Assembly (NCBI RefSeq): GCF_037996765.1
Contig: NZ_JBBNAD010000005.1
Span: 652,001-716,000, forward strand
Direction: 5' to 3'
DNA: 64,000 bases
Source: Bdellovibrio sp. GT3
GTDB taxonomy: Bacteria; Bdellovibrionota; Bdellovibrionia; Bdellovibrionales; Bdellovibrionaceae
The translations under genes were made by a program, and so were the position numbers. Below are positions 41,856 through 50,478 of this stretch, one piece after another (position 1 is the first letter of the stretch; every line of letters starts with the position of its first letter). The notes below the pieces were generated by a model. The model ran no database searches. It worked only from the letters and a program-made list of their open reading frames with translations, and was not told the DNA's origin.

Positions 41856-42592
41856 TTCATCTCCTTTTCAGCCTGCTTCAATTCACTGCTGCCAGGGAAG
41901 TCGCTGGAAAGAATTGCCATGTATTTTTTGGCTTTCGGTTCGTCGCCAATCTTTTTAGCGGAAATAACAATGCGGGAAAGTGCACGTGCATCCAAGCCAA
42001 GGTTTTTGTAGTTTGCATACAAACCCTCATAGCGTTTCAAGGCGCTGCCATAGATTTCGCGGATAAAATAAAAATTCCCGATGTAGTCTTCTTTTTCCGC
42101 AAGCATTTTGATCGTTGCAGAGCGCTTCTCGGAGGCCTCTTTTACGTACTCCGAGTTCGGATATTTCCTAATCAAATCAGTAAGATTGAGGATGGTATCG
42201 TTAGCCAAAGATAAATCGCGATCAATCGTCGACGGCAACTGGTTGAAGTAGCTCATGCCCAAGCGGTACTGAACATAGTCAGAGTTTGGAACTGTGGGAT
42301 GAAGTTCCTTGAACATCTGATATGCAACCTGTGCTTCAGCGTAAGACTCCTGTTTGTAGTAAACATCAGCGACGGCAAGCTCAGCCTTTGTGGCGTAATT
42401 GCTGTACGGGAATTTATTCTTCACTTCAGTGTAACGACGAATTGCTTCTTCATAGCGTTCGCTTTTATCGAACTCTTCAGCAATTGCGAATGCACCCTCT
42501 GGAGTGTCAGAGTTTCGTTCCATTGAGGAGCAACCGGACATTAACAGTCCTGTTGCGCAAATAAGTGTCATGACTCGGAGCGTTTTTAGCAT
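41852..42592 (-). CDS. bamD: outer-membrane assembly lipoprotein BamD
   Basis: The product of about 246 aa has a lipoprotein signal with lipobox LMSGC (Cys near residue 20) and five TPR-like helix pairs: EGAFAIAEEFDKSERYEEAIRRYTEVKNKFPYSNYATKAEL, SYAEAQVAYQMFKELHPTVP and the YVQYRLGMSYF motif. This is the BamD/YfiO pattern; BamD works with BamA to insert beta-barrel proteins into the outer membrane. ATG 42592 begins the signal peptide and is preferred over the longer frame from 42628. It overlaps the TPR gene by 3-4 bp. Confidence 0.9.
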   Translation of the reverse strand: MLKTLRVMTLICATGLLMSGCSSMERNSDTPEGAFAIAEEFDKSERYEEAIRRYTEVKNKFPYSNYATKAELAVADVYYKQESYAEAQVAYQMFKELHPTVPNSDYVQYRLGMSYFNQLPSTIDRDLSLANDTILNLTDLIRKYPNSEYVKEASEKRSATIKMLAEKEDYIGNFYFIREIYGSALKRYEGLYANYKNLGLDARALSRIVISAKKIGDEPKAKKYMAILSSDFPGSSELKQAEKEMK

Positions 42593-42659
42593 GCGGATAT
42601 CATATTTTGGTCCAGAACCCACTGTCAATGAAGGGGCTCATGGCGCACCGCTATCAGAG

Positions 42660-43439
42660 TCAATTGGTCTGAAGAATGGCAGATTTTTTCACCCAACCGG
42701 TAATCGATCCCGGAAAAGTGACTTGCGACCACTCCGCGTTCTCGTTTTGGACGATAACTTCCATGCCACCATACAAATCCAACAAGGCCGCTTGGTTTTC
42801 TCCAGGTGCCGCTTGCAGCGATACTTTTTCGCTGATGATCGTCGCACGAAGTATAGTTTGGTCGTAGATTTTAAGACTTAAAAGTGTCAGAGAAATCAGA
42901 AATCCCAAGCTAAGAATGCTGCCGATGACCGGAAAGCCTGGAAGTGATTTTTCTTCGGCAATGGCACGGCGACGTTGTCCAAAGAATCCAACTAGAATCC
43001 AACCGGCCGCAAACATGAAGAGGGCTGTTGTAATTAAGTAGGCCGTTGTTGGAACCGGGGCCAGTAACTTTTTGCGAACGGTTTCGTAGGTTTCGATTTG
43101 ATGTGGAATGTCCCTGACGTCCATTTGTGTTAAGGCAAACTTTAGTCCAGTGCGAGCCTGCGTCAGTTCGGGGTCATTTGTGAGTGCTTTACGAAATAGA
43201 CCCACTGCAAGCGGTCTATTGCCCAGTTGAAACTGGGCTAAAGCCAAGTTTGTGAGTGTTGTTGCGTTATGGGGATCCAACTCAAGCGCTTTGGCGAATG
43301 CGTCACGTGATTTTTCGTATTCCTTAGCCGTGTAATGCTGAGTGCCTTGGTTGAATAAAGCGGTGAAATCGGCGCTTTGAGTCCAAGCAATGATGGGCAA
43401 AACAAGAGTAAAAAAGAACACAATGAATCGCGTTGTCAT
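42660..43439 (-). CDS. BatE-like TPR and SH3-domain membrane protein
   Basis: A 259-aa protein with a signal peptide (FIVFFFTLVLPIIAWTQSA), two or three TPR units (TQHYTAKEYEKSRDAFAKALELDPHNATTLTNLALAQFQLGN), two membrane helices (LITTALFMFAAGWILVGFF and IGSILSLGFLISLTLLSL) and a C-terminal bacterial SH3-like domain (VSLQAAPGENQAALLDLYGGMEV then ITGWVKKSAI). This order matches BatE-type proteins of the Bat aerotolerance group, although batABCD genes are not adjacent. ATG 43439 begins the signal peptide. It lies 67 bp before bamD on the same strand. Confidence 0.78.
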   Translation of the reverse strand: MTTRFIVFFFTLVLPIIAWTQSADFTALFNQGTQHYTAKEYEKSRDAFAKALELDPHNATTLTNLALAQFQLGNRPLAVGLFRKALTNDPELTQARTGLKFALTQMDVRDIPHQIETYETVRKKLLAPVPTTAYLITTALFMFAAGWILVGFFGQRRRAIAEEKSLPGFPVIGSILSLGFLISLTLLSLKIYDQTILRATIISEKVSLQAAPGENQAALLDLYGGMEVIVQNENAEWSQVTFPGSITGWVKKSAILQTN

Positions 43440-43550
43440 AGTCTCGAAGTTTAGCCGGGTGTCTTGTCTTAGTCCAGAGCGAAGAGTAAACTGGACGGGC
43501 ATTTCAAATAACATGGAGATGAAGGATTTTATATCTCCGCGAAAGGTATT

Positions 43551-44927
43551 ATGAGCTCTCTTGTAGGCCATCAGATTCAACAATCCGATAAAGTAAATTC
43601 TTTGATCAAAGATCTTGTCGGCGAAGTCACTAAATTAAATTCTTCCCTTGAAGGCATTCGCGCTCCTCAAGATGCATTCAAAGATTCTGGAAAACAAAAA
43701 ATCGAACAAACTGGTTTGTTGCGTGGTCGACCTTTGCACTATCAGTACATGGGTTCCGGTGCGGGACGTGGTCCTTACGTTGAACTTGAAGACGGCAGCA
43801 TCAAATTGGATTTGATCAACGGTATCGGTATTCATTTGATGGGTCATGCGAATCCACGGGTGATGGCAGCGGCTGTTCGCGGTTCTTTGTCAGACATTAT
43901 CAATCAAGGCAACTTGCAACCGAACAACGAATATCGCCTGTTCTCTGAAAAGCTTGTGCAAATAGCTTCAAAAAATTCACGCTTGAAATACGCGTGGATT
44001 GCCACTTGTGGAACTATGGCGAATGAAAATGCGTTGAAGCTTTCTCGTCAAAAAAATTCTCCGGCACGTTTCGTGATGTCGTTCAAAGATGCTTTTGCCG
44101 GTCGTTCCACGATGATGGCGGAAGTTACTGACAACACGGCTTACAAACAAGGTTTGCCAGAGTATCACGAAGTACTGCGCGTGCCGTTCTATGACAAGCG
44201 TGATCCAAAGTCCGGTGAAAAAGCATTGGCAGCAATTAAAGAGCATGTAGCCAAACATGAAGGCAACATCTCTGCGTTCGGTTTTGAGCCGATGTTGGGT
44301 GAGGGCGGTTACCAAGCGGCTCCTCGTGAATTCTTTGTGCCGCTTTTGGACTTCTGTAAATCCAAAAACATCGCAGTTTGGGCGGACGAAGTTCAGACGT
44401 TCACTCGTACGGGTGAGTACTTTGCATTTGAAACATTGGGCTTGGGTCAGTACATCGACATCTGCACAATCGCAAAAACTGCGCAAATTGGCGCGACTCT
44501 TTACACTGAAGAATACAATCCAAAACCAGGTTTGATCGCAGGAACATTCTCCGGCGCTTCACCTTGTTTGGCGGCTGGTGTGGAAATGTTGAACATGCTT
44601 TCTGAAGGATTCCTTGGACCTCAAGGTCGTATTCAACAGATCCATAAACGCTTCATCGATGGCATCAACAAAATGAACGATACAACTTGCAAAGGCATTG
44701 CGACCGATGCAGGTGGTATGGGCCTGATGGTGGCATTCACTCCGCACGATGGCAAAAAAGAAAGCGTAAACTCATTCCTTAATAAACTTTATGCGAATGG
44801 TGTGATTGCTTTCCCTTGCGGCAAGGATCCAGTGCGAGCGCGCTTCTTGATCCCGGCAATCATCCAGGATCAGGACATCGATATCGCCTTGAATGTAATT
44901 GAAAAAACACTTCTTGAAGGAGTGTAG
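43551..44927 (+). CDS. class III aminotransferase, probable succinylornithine transaminase
   Basis: The 458-aa PLP enzyme has the class III aminotransferase pattern: GIGIHLMGHANPRV, CGTMANENALKLSRQ, the Asp contacting PLP in VWADEVQT, the catalytic Lys in CTIAKTAQIG, and GTFSGASP. As first gene of an operon with AstA and AstD, it most likely acts as AstC, moving the delta-amino group of N2-succinylornithine to 2-oxoglutarate. The N-terminal 60 residues are longer than in AstC/ArgD, so a different amine substrate is possible. AAAGG precedes ATG 43551. The next gene starts at the base after the stop. Confidence 0.8.
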   Translation: MSSLVGHQIQQSDKVNSLIKDLVGEVTKLNSSLEGIRAPQDAFKDSGKQKIEQTGLLRGRPLHYQYMGSGAGRGPYVELEDGSIKLDLINGIGIHLMGHANPRVMAAAVRGSLSDIINQGNLQPNNEYRLFSEKLVQIASKNSRLKYAWIATCGTMANENALKLSRQKNSPARFVMSFKDAFAGRSTMMAEVTDNTAYKQGLPEYHEVLRVPFYDKRDPKSGEKALAAIKEHVAKHEGNISAFGFEPMLGEGGYQAAPREFFVPLLDFCKSKNIAVWADEVQTFTRTGEYFAFETLGLGQYIDICTIAKTAQIGATLYTEEYNPKPGLIAGTFSGASPCLAAGVEMLNMLSEGFLGPQGRIQQIHKRFIDGINKMNDTTCKGIATDAGGMGLMVAFTPHDGKKESVNSFLNKLYANGVIAFPCGKDPVRARFLIPAIIQDQDIDIALNVIEKTLLEGV

Positions 44928-46274
44928 TTGGATTTCATCGAGTCTTGCCGTCAGTTAATCGCAATCGACAGCACACCGGCGCATGGCAATAAAGAGCTTG
45001 CACGGTGGGCGGCGGCATTTTGCCGTCAAAAAGGTCTTGTGGTTGAGGAGCAGATTGAGGTCGTGGGTGATCTTGAGCAGGTGAATATTATCGCTCGTCC
45101 GGTTGATGAGCGACCGGGCTCAGAGTTTTTATTTCAAACTCATCTGGATACTGCAGACCCGGGGCCTTTTGCACTTTGGACGGAGACGGGGAGCAATCCC
45201 TATGATGCCCACATCATCGATGGAAAAATTTTTGGCTTGGGAGCTGCCGACGTGAAGCTGGATTTTTTGTGCAAACTTGAGGCGATTGCTTCGTTTGGCA
45301 AAAATCGAGCATGGCGTCTGCCGCCAGTTTTGGTGGGAACATTTGGTGAAGAAACCGGAATGCAAGGGGCGCTAAAGCTTATTCGTAAGAATAAAATTTC
45401 TGCGAAGATGGCTTTGATTGGTGAACCGAGCGATTTGCAGTTGGTAAACGCCGCAAAAGGTTTTGCCACTGTCGAGATCCGCGTGCCGTTTTCAGATGAA
45501 GAGATTCGTTACCGGGATGAACACAATCTGCGGGAGAGTACATCCACGCAGTCCAAGTTGTTTCGTGGCAAAGCGGCTCACTCTTCGATGCCTCATTTGG
45601 GTGAAAGCGCTATCACGAAGATGCTGGAGTATTTAACGATGCTTCCAGATACGGTTAACATTATGGAGATCGACGGCGGTATTAACTTTAACACGGTTCC
45701 AAGTCATGCGTTCCTGGAGATCGACATGCTTTCAACCGTTAAGAATCCGATTGCCGCCAAGCTTGCAAATATCTATCGCGGACTGAAGGAAGTCGAGAGT
45801 GACTTCCTAAAGCATCGCGATGAGGATTTTTACCCAAGCACTCCGACATTGAATATTGGTCTGGTTCGCACCAACGAAAATGACGTGCAATTGTCCGGCA
45901 GCTGTCGCTTGCCGCCAATTATCACTCAGGAAATCTATGAACGTTGGATGGAGCAGATTCGTAATCTGTGTGAAAAAAATGGCGCTGTTTTCAGTGTGAA
46001 TGATTATAAAAAACCATTCCGCACGGAAGTGAACTCCATTTTGGTGAAGGGATGTCTGGATGAATTGCGTGGCTTGGGCTTAAAAGCAGAGCCGGCGACT
46101 CAGCCTTCGACGAACGAAGCCAGTATATTTTCCAGAATTGGAATTGAGTGTGCATGTTTTGGCCCGGGCAAACGCGAAGGCAATGTGCACACACCTCAAG
46201 AACATGTGGCCATTGAGGATTTACATAAGGCCATTGAATTTTATAAGAAAGTCATCGAAAGGTTTTGCTTATGA
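44928..46274 (+). CDS. M20-family deacylase, possible desuccinylase
   Basis: A 448-aa metallohydrolase of the M20 (ArgE/DapE/CPG2) group with the metal sites FQTHLDTA (His, Asp), GLGAADVKLD (Asp), TFGEETG (catalytic Glu pair), IGEPSD (Glu) and GNVHTPQEHV (His). It starts with TTG immediately after the transaminase stop, with AAGGAG at good distance. In this operon it could remove succinate from N2-succinylglutamate, replacing AstE, or act on N-succinylornithine. The operon position is strong evidence for the pathway but not for the exact substrate. The stop overlaps astA as ATGA. Confidence 0.82.
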   Translation: MDFIESCRQLIAIDSTPAHGNKELARWAAAFCRQKGLVVEEQIEVVGDLEQVNIIARPVDERPGSEFLFQTHLDTADPGPFALWTETGSNPYDAHIIDGKIFGLGAADVKLDFLCKLEAIASFGKNRAWRLPPVLVGTFGEETGMQGALKLIRKNKISAKMALIGEPSDLQLVNAAKGFATVEIRVPFSDEEIRYRDEHNLRESTSTQSKLFRGKAAHSSMPHLGESAITKMLEYLTMLPDTVNIMEIDGGINFNTVPSHAFLEIDMLSTVKNPIAAKLANIYRGLKEVESDFLKHRDEDFYPSTPTLNIGLVRTNENDVQLSGSCRLPPIITQEIYERWMEQIRNLCEKNGAVFSVNDYKKPFRTEVNSILVKGCLDELRGLGLKAEPATQPSTNEASIFSRIGIECACFGPGKREGNVHTPQEHVAIEDLHKAIEFYKKVIERFCL

Positions 46275-47302
46275 GTTTTCTGATAAGACCTGTTCGGCAC
46301 GACGATTTGAACCAGTTGGTTGATTTGGCAAAGCAGTTCAATCTGTTAAATTTGCCAGGAGATAAGAAAGTTCTAAGTGAAAAGATTGATCGCAGTGAAC
46401 AGTCTTTCGCCGATAAACTGGAAAAATCCAAAGCCGAATATCTTTTTGTAGTCGAGGATCTGGAAGAAAAACAGATCGTGGGCAGCTCATTGATCCTTGC
46501 CAAACATGGTAACGACGAAGTTCCCCATAGTTATTTTAAAATTATCAAACGCGATCACTTTTCCCAAGATTTGGGAATTGGATTCATTCATCAAGTATTG
46601 CGCTTCCAGCTGGATTTTGATGGTCCAACTGAAATCGGAGGACTTCTTGTCGATCGCGCCTACCGCCGTCGCCCTGAAAAGCTGGGTAAGCAAATCAGCT
46701 TAACCCGTTTCCTGTACATGGCGATTTATCCCGAGAAGTTCGAGGAAAGAGTTCTTTGTGAACTGACGCCGCCGTTGACTGATGAAGGTCGCTCTGAATT
46801 CTGGGAGGCCCTGGGTCGCAGATTCACGGGGCTGCCATATCAGGAAGCGGATGCCTTAAGTCAGTCGCACAAAGAATTTATTGAAAGCCTGTTCCCGCAA
46901 GAAGACATCTATCTGGCGCTTTTGGATTCCAAAGCACGGTTGGTATTAGGTCGTGTGGGCGAGGCCACCAAGCCCGCGCAACATCTTTTGGAAAGCATCG
47001 GGTTTAACTACCTTGATGAAGTGGACCCCTTTGATGGCGGGCCTCATTACGGTGCGCAGACGGCGGATATCCTGCCAATCAAGATGGGCCGTCATTTGAT
47101 GGTCGCTGATGGCAAGGACTCCACTTTTAAAGAACAGTATTTAATCGCCACCATGGGTGAAGAATTCAGGGCCACGATGTGTGCCGTGGACATTCGTGAT
47201 GGTGAAGTTATTCTGCCAGCTAAGGCACGACAGATTTTAGGTGTTGAAATTGGGGATCAAGTTTTTGCAGCCCCATTCCACTACAACAGAGGAAGACAAT
47301 AA
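46271..47302 (+). CDS. astA: arginine/ornithine N-succinyltransferase AstA
   Basis: The 343-aa product resembles AstA/AruF along its length: FLIRPVRHDDLNQLVDLAKQ, then LFVVEDLEEKQIVGSSLI, GGLLVDRAYRRRPEKLGKQISLTRFLYMA, EFWEALGRRFTGLPYQEADAL and DEVDPFDGGPHYGAQ. It transfers succinyl from succinyl-CoA to the alpha-amino group of arginine (or ornithine in some homologs), the first step of the AST pathway. ATG 46271 overlaps the previous stop and gives the usual N-terminus. It is followed by astD after one base. Confidence 0.88.
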   Translation: MSFLIRPVRHDDLNQLVDLAKQFNLLNLPGDKKVLSEKIDRSEQSFADKLEKSKAEYLFVVEDLEEKQIVGSSLILAKHGNDEVPHSYFKIIKRDHFSQDLGIGFIHQVLRFQLDFDGPTEIGGLLVDRAYRRRPEKLGKQISLTRFLYMAIYPEKFEERVLCELTPPLTDEGRSEFWEALGRRFTGLPYQEADALSQSHKEFIESLFPQEDIYLALLDSKARLVLGRVGEATKPAQHLLESIGFNYLDEVDPFDGGPHYGAQTADILPIKMGRHLMVADGKDSTFKEQYLIATMGEEFRATMCAVDIRDGEVILPAKARQILGVEIGDQVFAAPFHYNRGRQ

Positions 47303-47303
47303 G

Positions 47304-48821
47304 ATGAGCACCACTATTTTTCCAATCAACTACAAAGGTGACTTTATTAACGGCCGCTTCGTTCCAGTAAGTAAGGGCGATGGCGAAGTAAGAAACCTAA
47401 GCCCTGCTGATCTAAATGATTTGATCATGACAGTGCCATTTAAACATGACCACATGGATGAAGCTTGTGTGGCTGCAAAAAAAGCTTATCCAAAATGGGC
47501 GACGCTTTCCATGGACGAAAGACGTTCGTATTTGATGCGTTTGAAAGAAATGTTCGACACTCATGCTGAACAGTTTGCTCAGATCATTTCGCGCGACACA
47601 GGTAAGCCTGCGTGGGAAGCGATGACTGAAGCCAAAGCTTTGGGTGCGAAGATTGATATTACTTTGAATCAATCAGTGAAGCTTATCGCCGATGAGCGTA
47701 TTACCAATGCACTTCCACAGGTTGATGGGGTTATCCGTCACAGATCTCGTGGCGTGATGGCAGTGGTGGGACCGTTTAATTTCCCGGCGCATTTGCCAAA
47801 TGGACACATTATCCCGGCATTGATCGCGGGGAATACAGTCGTGTTCAAACCTTCTGAGCAAACTCCTGCCGTAGGTCAATACATGGCAGAAATGTTTGAA
47901 AAAGCGCAGTTCCCTGAGGGCGTATTTAATATGGTCCAAGGCGATGGTGCTGGCGGTGGTCGTTTGGTTGCAAACGAACACGTTGATGGAGTCTTGTTTA
48001 CGGGATCCTATGAAGTCGGTTTGAAAATCAAACAGGAAACTTTGAATCACTACTGGAAGATTCTGGCTCTGGAAATGGGCGGTAAGAATGCCACTGTGGT
48101 TTGGGAAGACGCGGATATGGACAAGGCTGTATATGAAAGCCTTGTTGGTGCTTATATGACCGCGGGACAACGCTGCTCTTGCACCAGCCGAATCATTGTT
48201 CATCCAAAAATAGCTGATGAGTTTACTGAAAAGTTCTATCAAGCAGCCAAGAAGCTTTCGATCGGTCACTGGACAGAGAACACTTTTATGGGTCCGTTGA
48301 TCACTTCAGCATCAGTTGAAAAATACATCCGCTTCCAGGAAATCGCCAATCGCGAAAACTGTGAAAGCTTGATGCGTGGTAAATCTTTGGATTTGAAGAA
48401 CAAAGGTTACTACGTAACTCCTAGTATTCATCTGGTTAAAAAGTTTGACCCGAATTCCGTATATCAAAAATCTGAGATCTTCGGGCCTAACGTTGCGATC
48501 TACACAACTGGAGACTGGAATCATGCGATGGAAATCGTGAATTCCACGGGTTACGGTCTGGTCATGGCTTTATTCTCCAAGAACAAGGAGCTTTACGAGG
48601 ATGCTTTGTTCAAAGCTCGCGTGGGTCTTTTGAACTGGAATCGCACAACTAACGGAGCAAGCTCACGTCTGCCATTTGGTGGCATGGGTAAATCTGGAAA
48701 TGACAGAGCTTCCGCACACTTTGCGATTCAATATTGCACAGTGCCTGTGGCAAGTCTTGAGGATCCAACTCCGTTTGATCCGACTAAAATTCTGCCAGGC
48801 ATGAATTTGGATATGAAATAA
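47304..48821 (+). CDS. astD: succinylglutamate-semialdehyde dehydrogenase AstD
   Basis: The 505-aa aldehyde dehydrogenase shows VMAVVGPFNFPAHLPNGHIIPALIAGNTVVFKPSEQTP (very AstD-like), LFTGSYEVG, LEMGGKNA with catalytic Glu, the nucleophile Cys in GQRCSCTSR, and EIFGPN. It oxidises N-succinylglutamate semialdehyde to N-succinylglutamate with NAD+. ATG 47304 follows AGAGGAA and one base after the astA stop; the longer frame start at 47241 lies inside astA. The stop overlaps mltG by one base (TAATG). Confidence 0.92.
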   Translation: MSTTIFPINYKGDFINGRFVPVSKGDGEVRNLSPADLNDLIMTVPFKHDHMDEACVAAKKAYPKWATLSMDERRSYLMRLKEMFDTHAEQFAQIISRDTGKPAWEAMTEAKALGAKIDITLNQSVKLIADERITNALPQVDGVIRHRSRGVMAVVGPFNFPAHLPNGHIIPALIAGNTVVFKPSEQTPAVGQYMAEMFEKAQFPEGVFNMVQGDGAGGGRLVANEHVDGVLFTGSYEVGLKIKQETLNHYWKILALEMGGKNATVVWEDADMDKAVYESLVGAYMTAGQRCSCTSRIIVHPKIADEFTEKFYQAAKKLSIGHWTENTFMGPLITSASVEKYIRFQEIANRENCESLMRGKSLDLKNKGYYVTPSIHLVKKFDPNSVYQKSEIFGPNVAIYTTGDWNHAMEIVNSTGYGLVMALFSKNKELYEDALFKARVGLLNWNRTTNGASSRLPFGGMGKSGNDRASAHFAIQYCTVPVASLEDPTPFDPTKILPGMNLDMK

Positions 48822-49891
48822 TGAAAAAGACGGTTGTCGTTCTTATCAGTGCGATGATGGCTTTGTTGGTTGCGATCGGCGTTTGCGTCGGATTTCTGGG
48901 TTATCAGTATTCGACCACCGCACCAAGCAGTATTGCTCAGGACGTGGTTTACGAAGTAGTGCCGGGACGTGCGTTTAATACGATCGCCCGGGATCTGGAG
49001 GCAAAGGGCCTGGTCCGTAATGCTTTCTTCTTTTCCATGTACGCTCGTTTCAAAAACGAGCGCTCCAAAGTAAAAGTTGGGGAGTATCTGCTGCGAACGA
49101 ACATGACACCAAGTGAAGTATTGGACGTTATTACTTCCGGTAAAAGTATCGCACGCGCATTTACGATCAGCGAGGGTCTTAGTATTTATGAGATTTCCGA
49201 GCTGTATGAAAAAGAAGGATTTGGAACGGCTGCCGAGTTTATGCGCCTGGTGCGCGATCCTCAGTTGATCCAGGCCTTGCTTGGTGAGAAGCAGGAAAGC
49301 CTTGAAGGTTATTTGTTTCCTGAAACATACATGCTGACAAAATTCACAGACACCAAAGGGCTTTTGGGCGCGATGGTTAAGAGATTCATGTATGTCTATA
49401 ACGAAATCCAGCCGCAGTCTCAGCTAAAAGGCTGGACTCGTCATCAGATCGTGACTCTGGCAAGTATCGTGGAAAAAGAAACCGGTGCTCCTGAAGAACG
49501 ACCTTTGATCTCCTCGGTATTTCATAATCGTCTGCAAAAGGGTATGAAACTTCAGACAGATCCGACGATCATTTACGGCAAGGCGGAAACGCTGGGTAAA
49601 ATCGTGATCAATATCACCCGTGCAGATTTGACCGCGCCGACTCGTTATAACACCTATGTGATTTCGGGTCTTCCTCCTGGGCCGATTGCAAATCCAGGTA
49701 AAGAAGCTTTGCTGGCAGCGATGAATCCAGAGCGCAGTAACTATCTGTTTTTCGTAAGTCAAAATGACGGGACCCATGTTTTCTCTGAAGATTACAAAGG
49801 TCACCAGGCAGCAGTTAAGCGTTATCAGTTGAATTCCAAGGCCCGCGAAGGACGCTCTTGGAGAGATCTAAATAAGAAGCCCGCAAAATAA
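48821..49891 (+). CDS. mltG: endolytic murein transglycosylase MltG
   Basis: A 356-aa inner-membrane protein: N-terminal membrane helix (VLISAMMALLVAIGVCVGFLGY), a LysM-like domain (VVYEVVPGRAFNTIARDLEAKGLV), and the YceG catalytic domain with LEGYLFPETY, the catalytic Glu in LASIVEKETG, VFHNRLQKGMKLQTDPTIIYG and ISGLPPGPIANPG. It cuts nascent glycan strands and sets their length. It is the last gene of the succinyl-pathway operon by a one-base overlap, although its function is in the cell wall. Confidence 0.94.
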   Translation: MKKTVVVLISAMMALLVAIGVCVGFLGYQYSTTAPSSIAQDVVYEVVPGRAFNTIARDLEAKGLVRNAFFFSMYARFKNERSKVKVGEYLLRTNMTPSEVLDVITSGKSIARAFTISEGLSIYEISELYEKEGFGTAAEFMRLVRDPQLIQALLGEKQESLEGYLFPETYMLTKFTDTKGLLGAMVKRFMYVYNEIQPQSQLKGWTRHQIVTLASIVEKETGAPEERPLISSVFHNRLQKGMKLQTDPTIIYGKAETLGKIVINITRADLTAPTRYNTYVISGLPPGPIANPGKEALLAAMNPERSNYLFFVSQNDGTHVFSEDYKGHQAAVKRYQLNSKAREGRSWRDLNKKPAK

Positions 49892-49894
49892 AAA

Positions 49895-50395
49895 CTATTT
49901 TGTGGGAGCTTCTTCCTCGGGTGAACTGACTTTGTCAAAGCCCTGAGTCGCAGAATTAAATTTAAAGATATTCAGTCGTGGCACCATTTGATCATCATAA
50001 GTCGGTGCCACTATCTCCAGACTCCCGTCACCATCCACATCCGTCAGAGCCAGATTTGTTGAGTTGCCCTTCAGAGTGAAGTAGCCGTCGCGATTTTCCG
50101 CCAAGGGAAGTTTCGCCATCAGAGTCAAACCTTCGGCTCCGGTCAGATTATAGACTTCCAGCTCTAGAGTATTCTTGCTGTGAATTTTTAAAACTGTAAT
50201 CTGCGGCCCTTGCGAGGTCAGGTTCCCTGTCACTTTTGCAATAACAGTCCGACTGTCAGAGGAAAAAAGCTCCTTCACGGAGTTACGCAGGTTTGGAATG
50301 ACTGCAATTGTGGTTACAACCATGGCGACGATGGCCAGGCCGATCATCAGGAGAATTTCTTTTTTCGAAAATGCAGAATCTGTTTTGGAAGTCAT
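49895..50395 (-). CDS. membrane-anchored protein with FG-GAP/VCBS-like repeat
   Basis: A 166-aa protein with one N-terminal membrane helix (ILLMIGLAIVAMVVTTIAVIP) and a beta-rich outer domain. The C-terminal part contains LALTDVDGDGSLEIVAPTYDDQ, a calcium-binding DxDxDG loop followed by a repeat of the FG-GAP/VCBS kind found in surface proteins. A single repeat cannot form a full propeller, so its role is unclear. It is convergent with mltG, three bases away, and divergent from lysC. Confidence 0.65.
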   Translation of the reverse strand: MTSKTDSAFSKKEILLMIGLAIVAMVVTTIAVIPNLRNSVKELFSSDSRTVIAKVTGNLTSQGPQITVLKIHSKNTLELEVYNLTGAEGLTLMAKLPLAENRDGYFTLKGNSTNLALTDVDGDGSLEIVAPTYDDQMVPRLNIFKFNSATQGFDKVSSPEEEAPTK

Positions 50396-50478
50396 AAAAA
50401 AAAGTTTGCCATAAAGTCATTGAAGTAAAAACAAGAAAAGACTTAAGATGCTTGAGAATCTTATCTGCGGAGGCTTTG

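Noticed and set aside
50396-50478. Lysine riboswitch before lysC
   Set aside because: The leader is only about 83 bp and lacks the conserved L-box elements.
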